Shown piece by piece: positions 33,433 through 45,157 of a stretch of 64,000 nucleotides of DNA. Source of the DNA: Larix kaempferi (lineage: Eukaryota; Streptophyta; Pinopsida; Pinales; Pinaceae). Both the position numbers and the translations under genes were made by a program. Position 1 is the first letter of the stretch, and each line of letters opens with the position of its first letter. Where the stretch lies: assembly GCA_027924585.1 (NCBI GenBank), contig BSBM01001445.1, positions 2,170,001 through 2,234,000 of the forward strand, given 5' to 3'. The notes under the pieces are model-generated. The model worked only from the letters and a program-made list of their open reading frames with translations, was not told the origin of the DNA and did not search any database.

Positions 33433-36400
33433 TGTAATACCCCTCAAATTTGACCTTTATTACTATTATTATTAGTTTGGTAAATATAATTGTAACTGTG
33501 TAAATAGCCTTTATGAGGAGTCCAAGGACAAAGCCCCACCTTTTAAACCTTGAAACTTATATAGTTGGAGCAGTTACGCAATTAACTTACGACAACTTAA
33601 TCCACTCTAAGGGAGATGAGGAAGTTGTCTAGATTTCATTACGATGCTTCTAGGTAACCCAATTATTTTGTTGAGGAGTATAAATATCACTTATTACCTT
33701 AAGGATTTTATAGGGCATCTTGAGCTAAGGATAATAGCCTTTGATAAAAGAAGTCGAATAGATTGCATTTACGCAATAAGCACTTCGAAAGATTTTCGAT
33801 AATTATCTAAAGTATTATATACATTTTACTCCTACTAGAGAGTACTAAGGACATAAGAAAGGATGAAAGAGCTTAACTTAGTAATTTATTCGATAAGCTT
33901 AATTATTTATGGTTATATTGGATAAAGGTCAGATTATTTAATTTGTATACAGGGATATACTAAAAGTTAAAAGAATAATGTAAAATATATATATGTATAT
34001 GTATGTGATTATAACTAAATAGTTGCTTTAGACAAAAACATGAAAGTAATACATAAATATATGCGTATAAGAGTATATATGTATAAATCACTAACAATTA
34101 TATTGTTAGATTTGTTACACAAAAGAGTGTTAATTATGTTGACCCATCTTACATAGATATAGTAAATATGTGTAAATATATCATACAAGACCAGCTATCC
34201 TGTACCAACTTCTCACGATCCTTGCGATCCTCACAACGCCATTTGTCTCTGTTTTGGGGAGGCTGGAACTCGTCACCATCCGCCAAGGAGATTTAGATCC
34301 GTCCCGACATGTATTCACGGAGGGGGAGGCGAGCAAGTCTCAACGCATTCAAATGAGATCAAATCTGAACATATAGGGGAAGAAAAAAGAAGAAAGGGCT
34401 GCCGGGTAAGCTCTGCGAAAGTTATAGATACAAATCCTGTGAATGGTTTTGAGAGGAAGCAGTTCGAATGACGACTGAACCGTGAAGGTAAAGACAGTTT
34501 TAAATTAGTTTGAGGTTTGATGCAACTTCTTAAATAAAACTATGGCTATTTCACATCTCAACAGTTGAGGTACTGTGCGCCTTACCTGAATTCATTTTGG
34601 GTTATTTGTTAATCTTTGCTAAAACCTTAATATCAGAGTCAGATTGCTGCTGTAAGGAGGTTGCACATTTTTATATCAGAGCCGATCTCTGCTATAATGC
34701 GGTTGCGTATTCTTTTATCCGAGTTATTGATGGAAACCTTGGGATCTATGTTTAGATCTGAGTATGCCTAGGTTAAAACGCCATGCGTATTTCATATCCT
34801 TGATAACACATGCACACATTCCATATCAGAGATGGATCTCTATTCTTTTATACACCGATGCTTATATTTTTAGATTGGAGCCTTTTCCCTGCTAACACTA
34901 CGGTTGATAGACCTCTCCTTTAAGTTAGTTATCTTGAATAGAAATCTGATCGAACGGAGGATAGCGATGTGCTAGTTCAAGATTTATTTTTATGTGTATT
35001 GTATGTCCTGTAATGCTCGCCCCGTCTTGAGAAAACGTTGGGAAGGATAGCGATCAGTTAGTTCCAAGACTTAGTTTTATAAGGGTTGTATTTTCCTATA
35101 ATGCATACTCTGTCTTAGTTTTATAAGGGTTGTATTTTCCTATAATGCATACTCTGTCTAAGAAAAGCCTGAATATGGAATGAATCTCAGTCCCTTAATG
35201 TCTGCATGTTTTTTTTATCTATAAAGAATCGTGTTCAGTGTGAAAGAGTTACCGTCTTGCCATAACTTTGCTTTAGTTCTCTGCATTAGAGTTTGTCTAT
35301 TATAAGAGTCGGATGCACAGTAATTCAAATAGATGCTATGTGAGTATTTCCAAAACCGTTGAAAAAGAAAACTGGGCGTTTTCCCTGTGGGAGAACCGAC
35401 CCACAACCTTCGTTTCCTTTTATCACTTGGAAGGGTTGTTGTAATGTTTATTATGTGTTACATATCAAAATAGCACCTGGCGATCTCTGTAGGAGAATCG
35501 ATGAGGAATTATTCACGCCGTTGTTTTGACAGAATTATCTCTGTGTTAGATAGAGAGTATCAAAATTAGATAACTGCTTGATGCATTTACAATAAGTTAA
35601 TGTATGGTTAAAATGTTGATAGGCGGAAATTACTTCTGTGCTGAAGAGTTCTACCAACAATCAGAGATACTGCTGATCTTTGTGTTAGATAGAGAGTGTC
35701 AAACATAAACAACTGTTGATGTGTTTCGATAAGTTAAAGAATGGATATATATTTGTATATACTACCAGCGTGATAAATATTTTAAGTACCCGTTTGTATT
35801 GAGTTCTGTTTAATGGCTAATTTTATGGCAGTGCCAACAGACTCTGATCTCTGTGACAATAAGTGTATGCATAATGATCTTTGTTCTAGTCATTACGCCA
35901 AGTCTTGAACCATCTTTGATCCCTACCAGTTTACGGTTAACGGAGTGGGTGAGATATCGTTAAATGCGTGAATCACTGAAATCTCAGGTTTAGTTTTATC
36001 TAACTGAGATGTATCTCTGTAAATGTTTTGGGGTTCTATGATTAAACCTCCATAAGTGTTATTTTAGGTATCTGTATTTCTAAAGTTGTTTTGATTAAAG
36101 TAAATTTGATACATTTATGTATCGTCAGATTAGAACTTGATTAAGAAGGTCGAGATGTGCCATCATATTGGTGTAGTATGAGATACTGGATTGATTTAGG
36201 CGAGGTTATTAATTACTTCGCAGGATAGCTTTGAAAAGTAGAAAGTCACCACAGTATTGCAGATTATACCCCATAGAATTTTATGAATAATAGTATGACC
36301 CCTCCCTGGTGGACGTAGCCCGGAGTTTCGGGTGAACCACATATATCTCGCTCTCGCATGTGTGTATTGTTGATGGTTTTTGTTGTTAATTATGTGTATT

Positions 36401-36973
36401 AGATTCCTTACGTCAAGTGAACAAATTCTCGAGTATGAGTAGTAATAGCTATCAAGTTAATGTTGCGAGAATAATCTACATGACTAAATGAATGCATATG
36501 TATGTATGGAGAATAGTTTACTATTAGTTAATTGTTCTTTATGAAGTGGCGAGAATGGTAGTCTATGTTTAATAGCACAAATGAATCTCACGATGAAGTT
36601 GGAATAAGCATGTCACACTCCTTTCAATATTTTTATAATTACATGAAGGTGTGTTGCAATAAATGGAAGCATGTGTGGTGAATCTCTCTATTTTTATAAG
36701 AGAACCTTAGTAAATTAATTGATTTTGTTTAGTACCATCATGTTAAAATTGTTATGATAGGGAATTAGGTGGTCGTATAAAAATTACTTTTCTTTTTTGC
36801 ACTGCTGCACTACCGTACTGATTGTATTGTTTAGATATGTAAAATATGAAATCGCTTATATCATGAGGTACTTAAAAATACAGTTTATAAATTAAGAAGT
36901 TGATGTCAAAATAAGTAAAAAGATTTCAGAAATTTCGTCAAAATACTCACTTCTTTTATGGGTATCTTATATA
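33433..36973 (+). repeat. 5' LTR of G1 (about 3.5 kb)
   Basis: Matches 47232-47718 and 54992-56117 over its first about 1.65 kb with scattered changes. It contains a 44-bp tandem duplication (units starting at 35071 and 35115) absent from the right LTR. The end is set by a PBS-like site at 36974; the expected CA end reads TA. No gene is seen in it; the short open frames are unsupported. Confidence 0.65.
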
Positions 36974-36985
36974 TGGTATCACAAC
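36974..36985 (+). other. PBS-like site of G1
   Basis: TGGTATCACAAC: nine of twelve positions agree with the initiator tRNA-Met PBS seen at C4. It is the only such site in the right place after the LTR. Bases 36986-37937 are internal G1 DNA without any supported gene; C3 begins at 37938. Confidence 0.55.
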
Positions 36986-37937
36986 TTTAGGTTACAACAC
37001 TAAGGCCTATTGGGCTCAATATGAGATAAATAAATACAAACACTAATCAAGTGGTTCTTGTTTTTTTTGGGTGTATTAACTGTACTAGATGAGGGGAAAA
37101 TTATCTGAGTTCAACTATAGGTTTCTCCAAAATAGTAGAGATAAGTATTTTCATCATTGTTATAAGTCAGGTATGTCTTCCCTTGAAGCATACAAGGTAT
37201 AAATACTTACATGGTTGTATAGTATTGTTATGGAAAATAGTATAATGATTTTAGTACATGTACAAAGGGTTATGAAATTTACATTTAAGTATGAATTACT
37301 TATTTTTGGATTGATTTTATACAAGTATGTGAGTGATTTACTATAATGAATAAAGTAGTACTCTAAATCACATACTATGTGTAGAAGAAAATGATTTCCT
37401 TGCCTAAAATAATGATTCATTAATTATTGAAGCAATGATTTTTGTTACAAAAATGATATAATCAATGTTAGCATGAAAAACACTTTCTAGGACATAGCTA
37501 TAAAGATAAAACTAGTTGAGGTATGCATGACACGTTTGAAAGAAGCAAAGGAACACTACGATGTAATTATCTCGTACAAAGGATGCATTGATATAGATGT
37601 TGGTTTTGTGACTTTGGGAAATTTTTGTGAATGATTCCATATCAGGATCGATTAATTTTGTTAAAAAGAAAAGACACGTCATAATCTTTTATGGGTTTGT
37701 AAATTCTATCTCATTCAGTAAGTACTATTCTAAGGAAAAGTAAAGATATGAAAACTTTGGCGAAACTTGTTATTACCTTGATCAAACAAAGATTTTTGAA
37801 TAGTGTTTTCAAATTTCATAGAGTATCAAGTAAAATGTGCATTATAGTTGGTATTCTATTATGAATTATTAAGCACAGTACCTATAAGTTTCAGAATGAA
37901 GTACTATTAATATACTCCAAAGGAAAGAGAGTTTCTT

Positions 37938-38542
37938 TGTTGATGTATATGTAACTTCGGAATGTATTTCATCTATGTATTTCATATATATATTTATTGT
38001 ACCCTTAAAAGAGATGTGTTATTCCTCTATAAGGAAGTGTCGTCATGTGTATTGACAAGTGTCGCAAGTGTGTGTACTTGTCGTTGGGTTATTAGACCAC
38101 CATGTGTGGGGTCGGCCCTAAAATAGATATTATATGGTTGATGTACCTAGCTAGACAAGTCATCCCCATAAGGTCACTCGGCAAATAGGCAATATAAATA
38201 GAGATCGGGAGATCTCTGTTTTGATTACTCGAAAACCCACACTTCTCGCACTCAGAAAGTGGCGCACTAGTGAGGAGGAGGATCATCTGCTACTAGGAGA
38301 CTATCTCTATGTATTTTGGTTGTGCTTTGGTTGAGCCATTGCTCTCTCTATCTCTGAGGAAGCTATGGGGTTTTTCACCTTAGGGTTTTCCCCATGAAAA
38401 CTCGGTGTCTCTTGTCTCTCATGCTTTTGATTCTTGTGATGATTGACATGCTTGTTATGATTGATATGCATTGATATAGTGTACATGTTATTCTCTCAGT
38501 AAAGATCCTAGAGTATTGTGAATTAATGCTCAAAATTTAACA
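37938..38542 (+). repeat. 5' LTR of C3
   Basis: 605 bp from TGTTGATGTATATG to AAATTTAACA. It has a single GGGTTATTAGACCACC motif (about 38090) and a TATA box, TATAAATAGAG, at about 38196. Confidence 0.95.
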
Positions 38543-38554
38543 TGGTATCATAGC
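38543..38554 (+). other. Primer binding site of C3
   Basis: TGGTATCATAGC directly after the 5' LTR, one mismatch to the initiator tRNA-Met site. Bases 38555-39117 are the untranslated leader, colinear with 19969-20529 of C2 on the other strand. Confidence 0.9.
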
Positions 38555-39117
38555 TAACCTGAGAAGAAGACATTATGCAGTGATGGAAACTAGGGTTTCT
38601 TGCTTATTGGGTTTCTCTCCACATATTTTGGAAAAGCAGTATAGTAGATTGACTCTACTCATCAAGGAGAATCTATCTGTCCAATCAGAATTCAATTCTG
38701 AGCTTTTTCAGATTTGGCCCTAACAATTAGGGTTTCCACAAAAATAGGAATTTCAGAAATATGAAGACATAACTAGAGGCTCCTTGCCAAAATCGAAGTT
38801 TAGAGCTTTGGATGGAGATTTTTGGCTGGGTAGATCTCCGGGAGACTCAAACCCTAATTCACGGCTCTCCTTAGTGAATCCGTGAAGCAAGAAAGGCAGT
38901 TTTGAAGGGTGTAGCTTTGTAGATCTCAATTTATGAATACACTAGGTTGATCCGCTCTTCAAGGCACATCTTTCTATCCTTTCAGAAAGTTGAAATTCAC
39001 TTTTTGAATTTTTAGGGTTTTTTCCAACAAACCCTAATTGGGGACGAGATCGAGTTTTCAGCAATTCAAGTGGTAAGACCTAAATCTTTTCTATTTCCAT
39101 TTGAAGTACTCTTTAAG

Positions 39118-42100
39118 ATGTCTCACCACACCAAGCTTGAGGATAAGCTTGAAGGGGCTGATAACTTCTGAGCCTGGAAGTATGGGATTGGGTTAATCGT
39201 TGAAGAGAATGAGTTGGACTCATATATAAAAGAAGACATCCCTACCCCAGAGGATGAAGAGGCTAAGGTATTGCATAAGAAGAACTTGGTCAAGGCAAAG
39301 AGAATCATTGTTGATTCTATCAAAGACCATCTGATACCCCATGTGTCTTCTCTAAAGACACACAAGGAGATGTTTGACTCCCTCACCAATTTATTTGAAG
39401 GGAAGAACATAAATCGAAAGATGACTTTACGGAATCAATTGAAAGGGGTCAAGATGTCGAATGGAGAAACCATTCAATCTTACTTCTCCAAGGTCTGTTA
39501 GATCAAGGAACAGCTTGAAGCTGTGGATGAAGTAGTGGACAATGGTGAAATTGTTATGACCACTTTGAATGGCCTACCTGGGTCATGGGATTCCTTTATT
39601 CAAGGAATATGTGCAAGAAAGAAATTGATCTCTTTTAGTAGACTGTGGGAGGAATACTATCAAGAAGAAGCTAGGCTTGTGGCCCGAGAAGAAAAGATGG
39701 GAAATGAAGATCAAGCTCTCACAACACATGCCAGGAAAGGAAAGTCCAAGAAGGAACCATCTCACAACAGGAAATTCTCACACCACCATTATCATAAAGA
39801 TAAGAAAGATCTTAGATGCTTCAATTGCAATGAGAAGGGACACTTTGCTTTAGACTGTCCCAAGAAGAAGAAAGATAATAACAACAACTTCAACAAGAAG
39901 AAGAAGAATAACAAAAGAAGATATCATGCTCATGCTACTGAGGATGATGAACCTCCAAAGAAGAAATCTAGGGAAGAAAGTGATGATGATTCATCAAGTG
40001 GAGAAGAGTATGTTCTAATCTCTGCTCTCACAGGTACTATCTCCCATGTTTGTAATGATTGGTTAATTGACAGTGGGGCTTCCAAACACATGACTGGGTT
40101 TAAAGAATCCTTTGTAAATCTGTCTGAACATGAATCACCCCATTAAGTGAAACTTGGGGATGATTACCAATACCCTATCAAAGGAAGTGCTCAAGCCTCC
40201 TACAATCTAGATTCTGGAAAATCTTTAAAGATGAAAGAAGTTCTTTATGTACCTGGGATCAAGAAGAATCTTCTCTCCATCTCTGCATTGGATGCAAAAG
40301 GCATGAGGGTTGCATTTGTAGATGGCTAAGTCCTAATGTGGCCAAAGGGTAAAACAACTGATGATGCAGTAGTAATTGGAGAGCAAGAGGGAGGATTGTA
40401 TAAATTGACAGGTCAACCTGAACATTCCATGGAGCCAAGTGAACTTTGGCATAGAAGACTTGCTCATATGCACTATAGGGCGCTTCCAATTGCAAGCAAG
40501 GCTATAGAGGGTCTTCTTGAAATCAAGACCAAACATGAAGGTGTTTGCAAAGGATGTGCAAAAGGTAAGAACATTAAGAAGGCTTTCCCAAGTAGTGAAA
40601 GCAAAGCAAAAGGTATCCTGGAAATCATCCACTCATATATATGTGGTCCTATGTCATCCAGTTCTCTAAGTGGGTATGTTTACTATGTCTCTTTCATTGA
40701 TGACTTCTCCAGGAAGACTTGGGTCTACTTCTTGAAGAACAAAGATGAGGTTTTTGATAAGTTCAAGGAATTCAAAACCTTGATGGAAAATCAAACTGAT
40801 AAGAAGATCAAAACATTCAGATCCGACAATGGTGGAGAATTCACCTCAGGTGACTTCAAGAAGCTTTGCAGTGATTCAGGGATTAAGAGGGAGTTGACTG
40901 CTCCTTACAATACACAACAAAATAGAGTTGCATAAAGAAATAATAGAACAATCATGGAAGTAGCAAGGGCAATGTTGCATGACCAGGATCTACCTATGCA
41001 TCTATGGGCAGAAGCAGCTAGAACAGCTGTATATGTACAGAACAGAACACCCCACAAGATATTGGACAACAAGACACCAGAAGAGGTCTTCTCTGGTAAG
41101 AAACCTGAAGTCAACCATCTCAGAATATTTGGTTGTCGAGTATACACTCATGTCCCAAAGGAAAAGAGGACCAAGCTAGATCCTTCAAGAAAGAAGGGTA
41201 TCTTTGTGGGTTAAAGTGAAAGCTCGAAGACTTACAAAATATACTTTCTAGGATTCAAGAAGATTGATGTCAGCAGGGTTGTAACATTTGATGCAAATTT
41301 AGCATTCATCAAATCAAGGAAGGCACCTATTGAAGTTTATGAAGAACCTAAGGAAACTAGATTTCAAGATACTACCATGACTGAAGCAATTCCAGAAGTT
41401 ATTCATGAGTTGGAAGATCCATAAGAACCTGTAGATCCACCCCGTGAAGATAACTCTCACAAGAGGAAACCTGCATGGGCTAGACATCTCAATCAAGATG
41501 CAGAAAGATTCGGCATTCCAGAAGAAGAACAAAGAGCAAAGAAGAGAACTAGATCACATACGAGCTATGTTGCTTTACTTTGTGACATCATGAATAAAGA
41601 ACCTTCCAGTTATGAAGAAGCAGCAGAAAAGAAAGAATGGAAGGATGCCATGGTCGAGGAATACCAATCAATAATGAAGAATGATGTTTGGGATGTTGTC
41701 CCAAGACCTAAAGAGAAGTCTGTTGTGACTTCCAAATGGATCTACAAAATCAAGCATGCTATAGATGGAAGCATAGAGAAATACAAGGAAAGATTCGTAG
41801 CTTATGGCTTCTCTCAGAAAGAGGGAATAGATTATGAAGAAACTTTTTCTCCTATAGCCAGGTACACTTCCATCAGAATAGTACTTGCCCTAGGTGTAGC
41901 AATGAAATGGAATATACACCAAATGGATGTCAAGGCTGCCTTCTTGAATGGTGTAGTTGAGGAGGAAGTGTATGTGGAGTAGCCACTTAGTTTTGAAACA
42001 CATGACAGGGAGTCATATGTGTGCAGATTGAAGAAAGCCTTGTATGGCTTGAAGAAAGCTCCAAGAACTTGGTATGGTAGGATGGACAGTTTCCTATCTA

Positions 42101-43138
42101 GTTTGGGCTTTACCAGGAGTAAAGCAGATTGCAACCTTTATTATAAGGTTGAGGAAGGGAATCCTGTGGTTCTAATCCTATATGTGGATGACCTGTTTGT
42201 AACAAGAGATGACAGATTGATTGTAGATACAAAGAGGAAGCTTGCTACTAAATTCGATATGAAGGACTTGGGAATGATGCACTATTTCCTAGGTATGGAG
42301 GTGTGGCAGAGTACAGATGGGATCTTCCTTGGACAAGGGAAGTACACTATAGATATCCTGAAGAGGTTTGGGATGATGGATTGCAAGGCCATGGCCACAC
42401 CTATGGCATCGAATCTGAAGCTTCTATGTGATGCCATCTAAGCCAGTTGATGTCTCTATATATCGTCAGATGATTGGATCCTTGATGTACTCGATGAACA
42501 CGAGACCAGATATTTGCTTTGCGGTGAACACATTGAGCCAATTCCTGACGGATCCGAGGAGTGTTCACCTAGTTGCTATAAAGCATATTCTAAGGTACCT
42601 GAAGGGTATAGTTGATTATGGGCTCAAGTATGAAGCGAATCAAAAGTTTAACCTGCAAGGTTATGTTGATTCAGATTGGGCAGGCAGTGCTGCAGATAGG
42701 AAGAGCACATCTGGGTGTTGCTTCAGTATAGGATAAGGTGTGATCTCTTGGTTTAGTAGGAAGTAGTCCTATGTAGCACTGAGTACGGCTGAGGCAGAGT
42801 ATGTTGCAGCCTGTTCAACTAGTTGTGAGGGAGTATGGCTTCGGAAGCTGTTGTCTGAGTTATTTGATCTCACGTTGGATGCTACTGGTATCTTCTGTGA
42901 TAACCAGAGTTGTGTGAAGCTGTCTAAGAACCCAGTGTTTCATGACAAGTCGAAACACATAGAGATCAAATATCACTATATCAAGGATATGGTGCAGAGA
43001 GTAGTGAAGCTCCTGTATGTTGCGATGGATGAGCAGATTGCAAATATACTGACGAATCCACTAGCCAGGGTGAAGTTCGAGTACTTCAGGGAGAGAATTA
43101 GTGTTCTTCAGATCGATGACAATTCGAGGAAGAAGTGA
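39118..43138 (+). pseudogene. gag-pol: gag-pol polyprotein of C3, broken
   Basis: ATG at 39118 (MSHHTKLEDKLEGADNF), stop at 43136-43138. Order: gag; CCHC knuckle CFNCNEKGHFALDC (39817-39858); protease DSGASKHMTG (from 40069); integrase zinc site WHRRLAHMH...CKGCAKG (about 40447-40567); DDE core; RT with YVDD (42181-42192); RNase H (GYVDSDWAG, then IFCDNQSC); tail. Lesions: TGA near 39169, TAG 39499-39501, TAA near 40144, 40327, 40933, 41213 and 41423, TAG 41980-41982, a frameshift near 42435, TAA near 42734 and TAG 42764-42766. In integrase the first Asp is Tyr (40636-40638), the second Asp is kept (40825-40827), and the catalytic Glu codon is the stop at 40933-40935. Clearly dead. Confidence 0.95.
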
Positions 43139-43239
43139 TGGAAACATTTGCTGAAGCCATTCCTAGCATATTGGAAGGAGGATCCTTCACATGGCTGTGG
43201 ATGTAAGCACTGGATGATGAGCATCAGGACGATGGTCTA

Positions 43240-43860
43240 GTTACTATTCAGTATATGCATCAGGATGATGTTGGATATGATCAGTTGGATCATTTATATG
43301 TATGTGTATGTATGCATCACGTTGGATGCTCGATATGATCAGTTGGATCATTTATATGTATATGTATGCATCATGTTGGATGCTGGATATGATCAGTTGG
43401 ATCATTTATATGTATATGTATGTACGCATCATGTTCGATGCTAGATATGATCAGTTGGATCATTTATTTATATATGTACGCATCATGTTGGATGCTGGAT
43501 ATGATCGGTTGGATCATTTGTATGTATTTTGTATATGCATCATGTTGGATGCTTGGACCATGTATTTGTATATGTATCAGGTGGATACTGTCTATGATCA
43601 GGTAGATCATGTATGTTGATATATATCAAGTGGATACATTGTGTGGATCATGTATCTATGTATGTATCAGGTGGATCATGTATGGTGATATGTATCAGGT
43701 AGGTACTTGGTATGCATCAGGAGGATGCATTGTATGATCAGGATGATCATAGATGACGAGCTTCAGGATGTTGCTCCAGATGACATGCAGCAGGATGTTG
43801 CAGTGATGATGATTAGGATGATCATGTGTACATCAGGATGATGTATGGTGACTATCAGGT
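43240..43860 (+). repeat. Alpha tandem array of C3
   Basis: Five units of 54-58 bp (43280-43555), each with TTGGATCATTTATATGTAT, GCATCATGTTGGATGCTGG and ATATGATCAG, then decayed GGTGGATAC / GATCAGG repeats and CAGGATGTTGC. Starts about 100 bp after the pol stop. Confidence 0.85.
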
Positions 43861-43879
43861 TGATACTCTATGGCCATGG

Positions 43880-44410
43880 AACAGGTTGTGTAGATAAGCA
43901 TGTAATTTATGCCCTGGGAGATTTGTAGATAGTCTTTCAAGGTTTTACCAATGGCATGTAATTTGTACCCTGGGATATCTGGCAAATTCTCTTTCAAGGT
44001 TTTGCTTGGGAGGACATATAATTTGTGCCCTTGGAGATTTGCAGATAGTCTTTCTAGGTTTTTCCTATGGCATGTAATTTGTACCCTGGGATATCTAACA
44101 AATGCTCTTTCGAGGTTTTGTCCTATGGCATGTAATCTGTGCCCTGGGAGATCCGATAGGTTGAGCCGTGTGCTTGTAATCAGTCCTGGGATGCTATTTG
44201 GAGGTTTTTCCATGACCACTTGTAATTTGTGCCCTGGGAGATATGATAGGTTGAGCCGTGTGCTCGTAATTATTCCTGGGATTCTCTTTTGAGGTTTTGT
44301 GGTGGGGTCACATGTAATAAGTCCTAGAGATCTAGACATGATGAAAAAGGCCTCAGATGCTCTTTAGGGTTCTTGCTAGTTAAGAGACTCTTTTAAGGTT
44401 TTGTGATGCG
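43880..44410 (+). repeat. Beta tandem array of C3
   Basis: About eight units of 56-90 bp with GGCATGTAATTTGTACCCTG, GGGATATCTGGC and CTCTTTCGAGGTTTTG. It closely parallels C1's array unit by unit. The conserved block and the AAGAGGGAGTG purine tract (44631-44641) follow. Confidence 0.85.
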
Positions 44411-44641
44411 TGTAATAAGTCCTGATATTTCAACAGTATGGCAAGTGATGACAAAGACCTGTAGGTGGTGGGCCTACACCAGTATGAAAAAGGACTGGCT
44501 CTGTAGAACTTCCTATGATGAGTAGATTTAGAGATTAGTTGAGATAGCAGCAGCAGTGACGATGATGATGACGATGATCCCGAGAATAAGACTTGTGCTA
44601 GCAGATTTGTGTCGAGAAATACCTTCCTAGTTAAGAGGGAG

Positions 44642-45157
44642 TGTTGATGTATATGTAACTCCGGAATGTATTTCATCTATATATTTATTGTACCCTTATA
44701 AGAGATGTGTTATTCCTCTATAAGGAAGTGTCGTCATGTGTATTGACAAGTGTTGCAAGTGTGTGTACTTGCCGATGGGTTATTAGACCACCATGTGTGG
44801 GGTCGGCCCTGAAATAGATATTATATGGTTGATGTACCTAGCTAGACAAGTGGGCCCCATAAGGTCACTGGGAAAACAGGCAAGTATAAATAGAGATCGG
44901 GAGATCTCTATTTTGATTAATTGAAAACTCACACTTCTCTCACTCAGAAAGTGGCGCACTAGTGAGGAGGAGGATCATCTGCTACTAGGAGACTATCTTT
45001 GTGTATTTTGGTTGTACTTTGGTTGAGCCATTGCTCTCTCTATTTGTGAGGAAGTTGTGGGGTTTTTCACCTTAGGGTTTTCCCCAAGGAGACTCTGTGT
45101 CTCTTGTCTCTCAGTAAAGATCCTAGACTATTATGAATTAATGCTCAAAATTTAACA
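44642..45157 (+). repeat. 3' LTR of C3
   Basis: 516 bp. It is shorter than the 5' LTR mainly because about 78 bp before AGTAAAGATCC are missing; the 5' LTR has CTCTC on both sides of that segment, so the loss looks like slippage between direct repeats. A second, smaller gap lies near the start. Confidence 0.93.

Larger units (their letters stand above)
37938..45157 (+). mobile_element. C3: full-length Ty1/copia retrotransposon
   Basis: 7,220 bp with 5' LTR 37938-38542, PBS, gag-pol, alpha and beta arrays, purine tract and 3' LTR 44642-45157. It is inserted in the internal region of G1. Flanks TTCTT (37933-37937) and TTGTT (45158-45162) agree at four of five bases, consistent with an aged target duplication. 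Same autonomous-type subfamily as C2. Confidence 0.95.

Noticed and set aside
36300-36360. Possible tRNA or structured RNA (GGTGGACGTAGCCCGGAGTTTCGGG region)
   Set aside because: No cloverleaf with proper arms could be drawn, and the stretch lies inside the G1 LTR.
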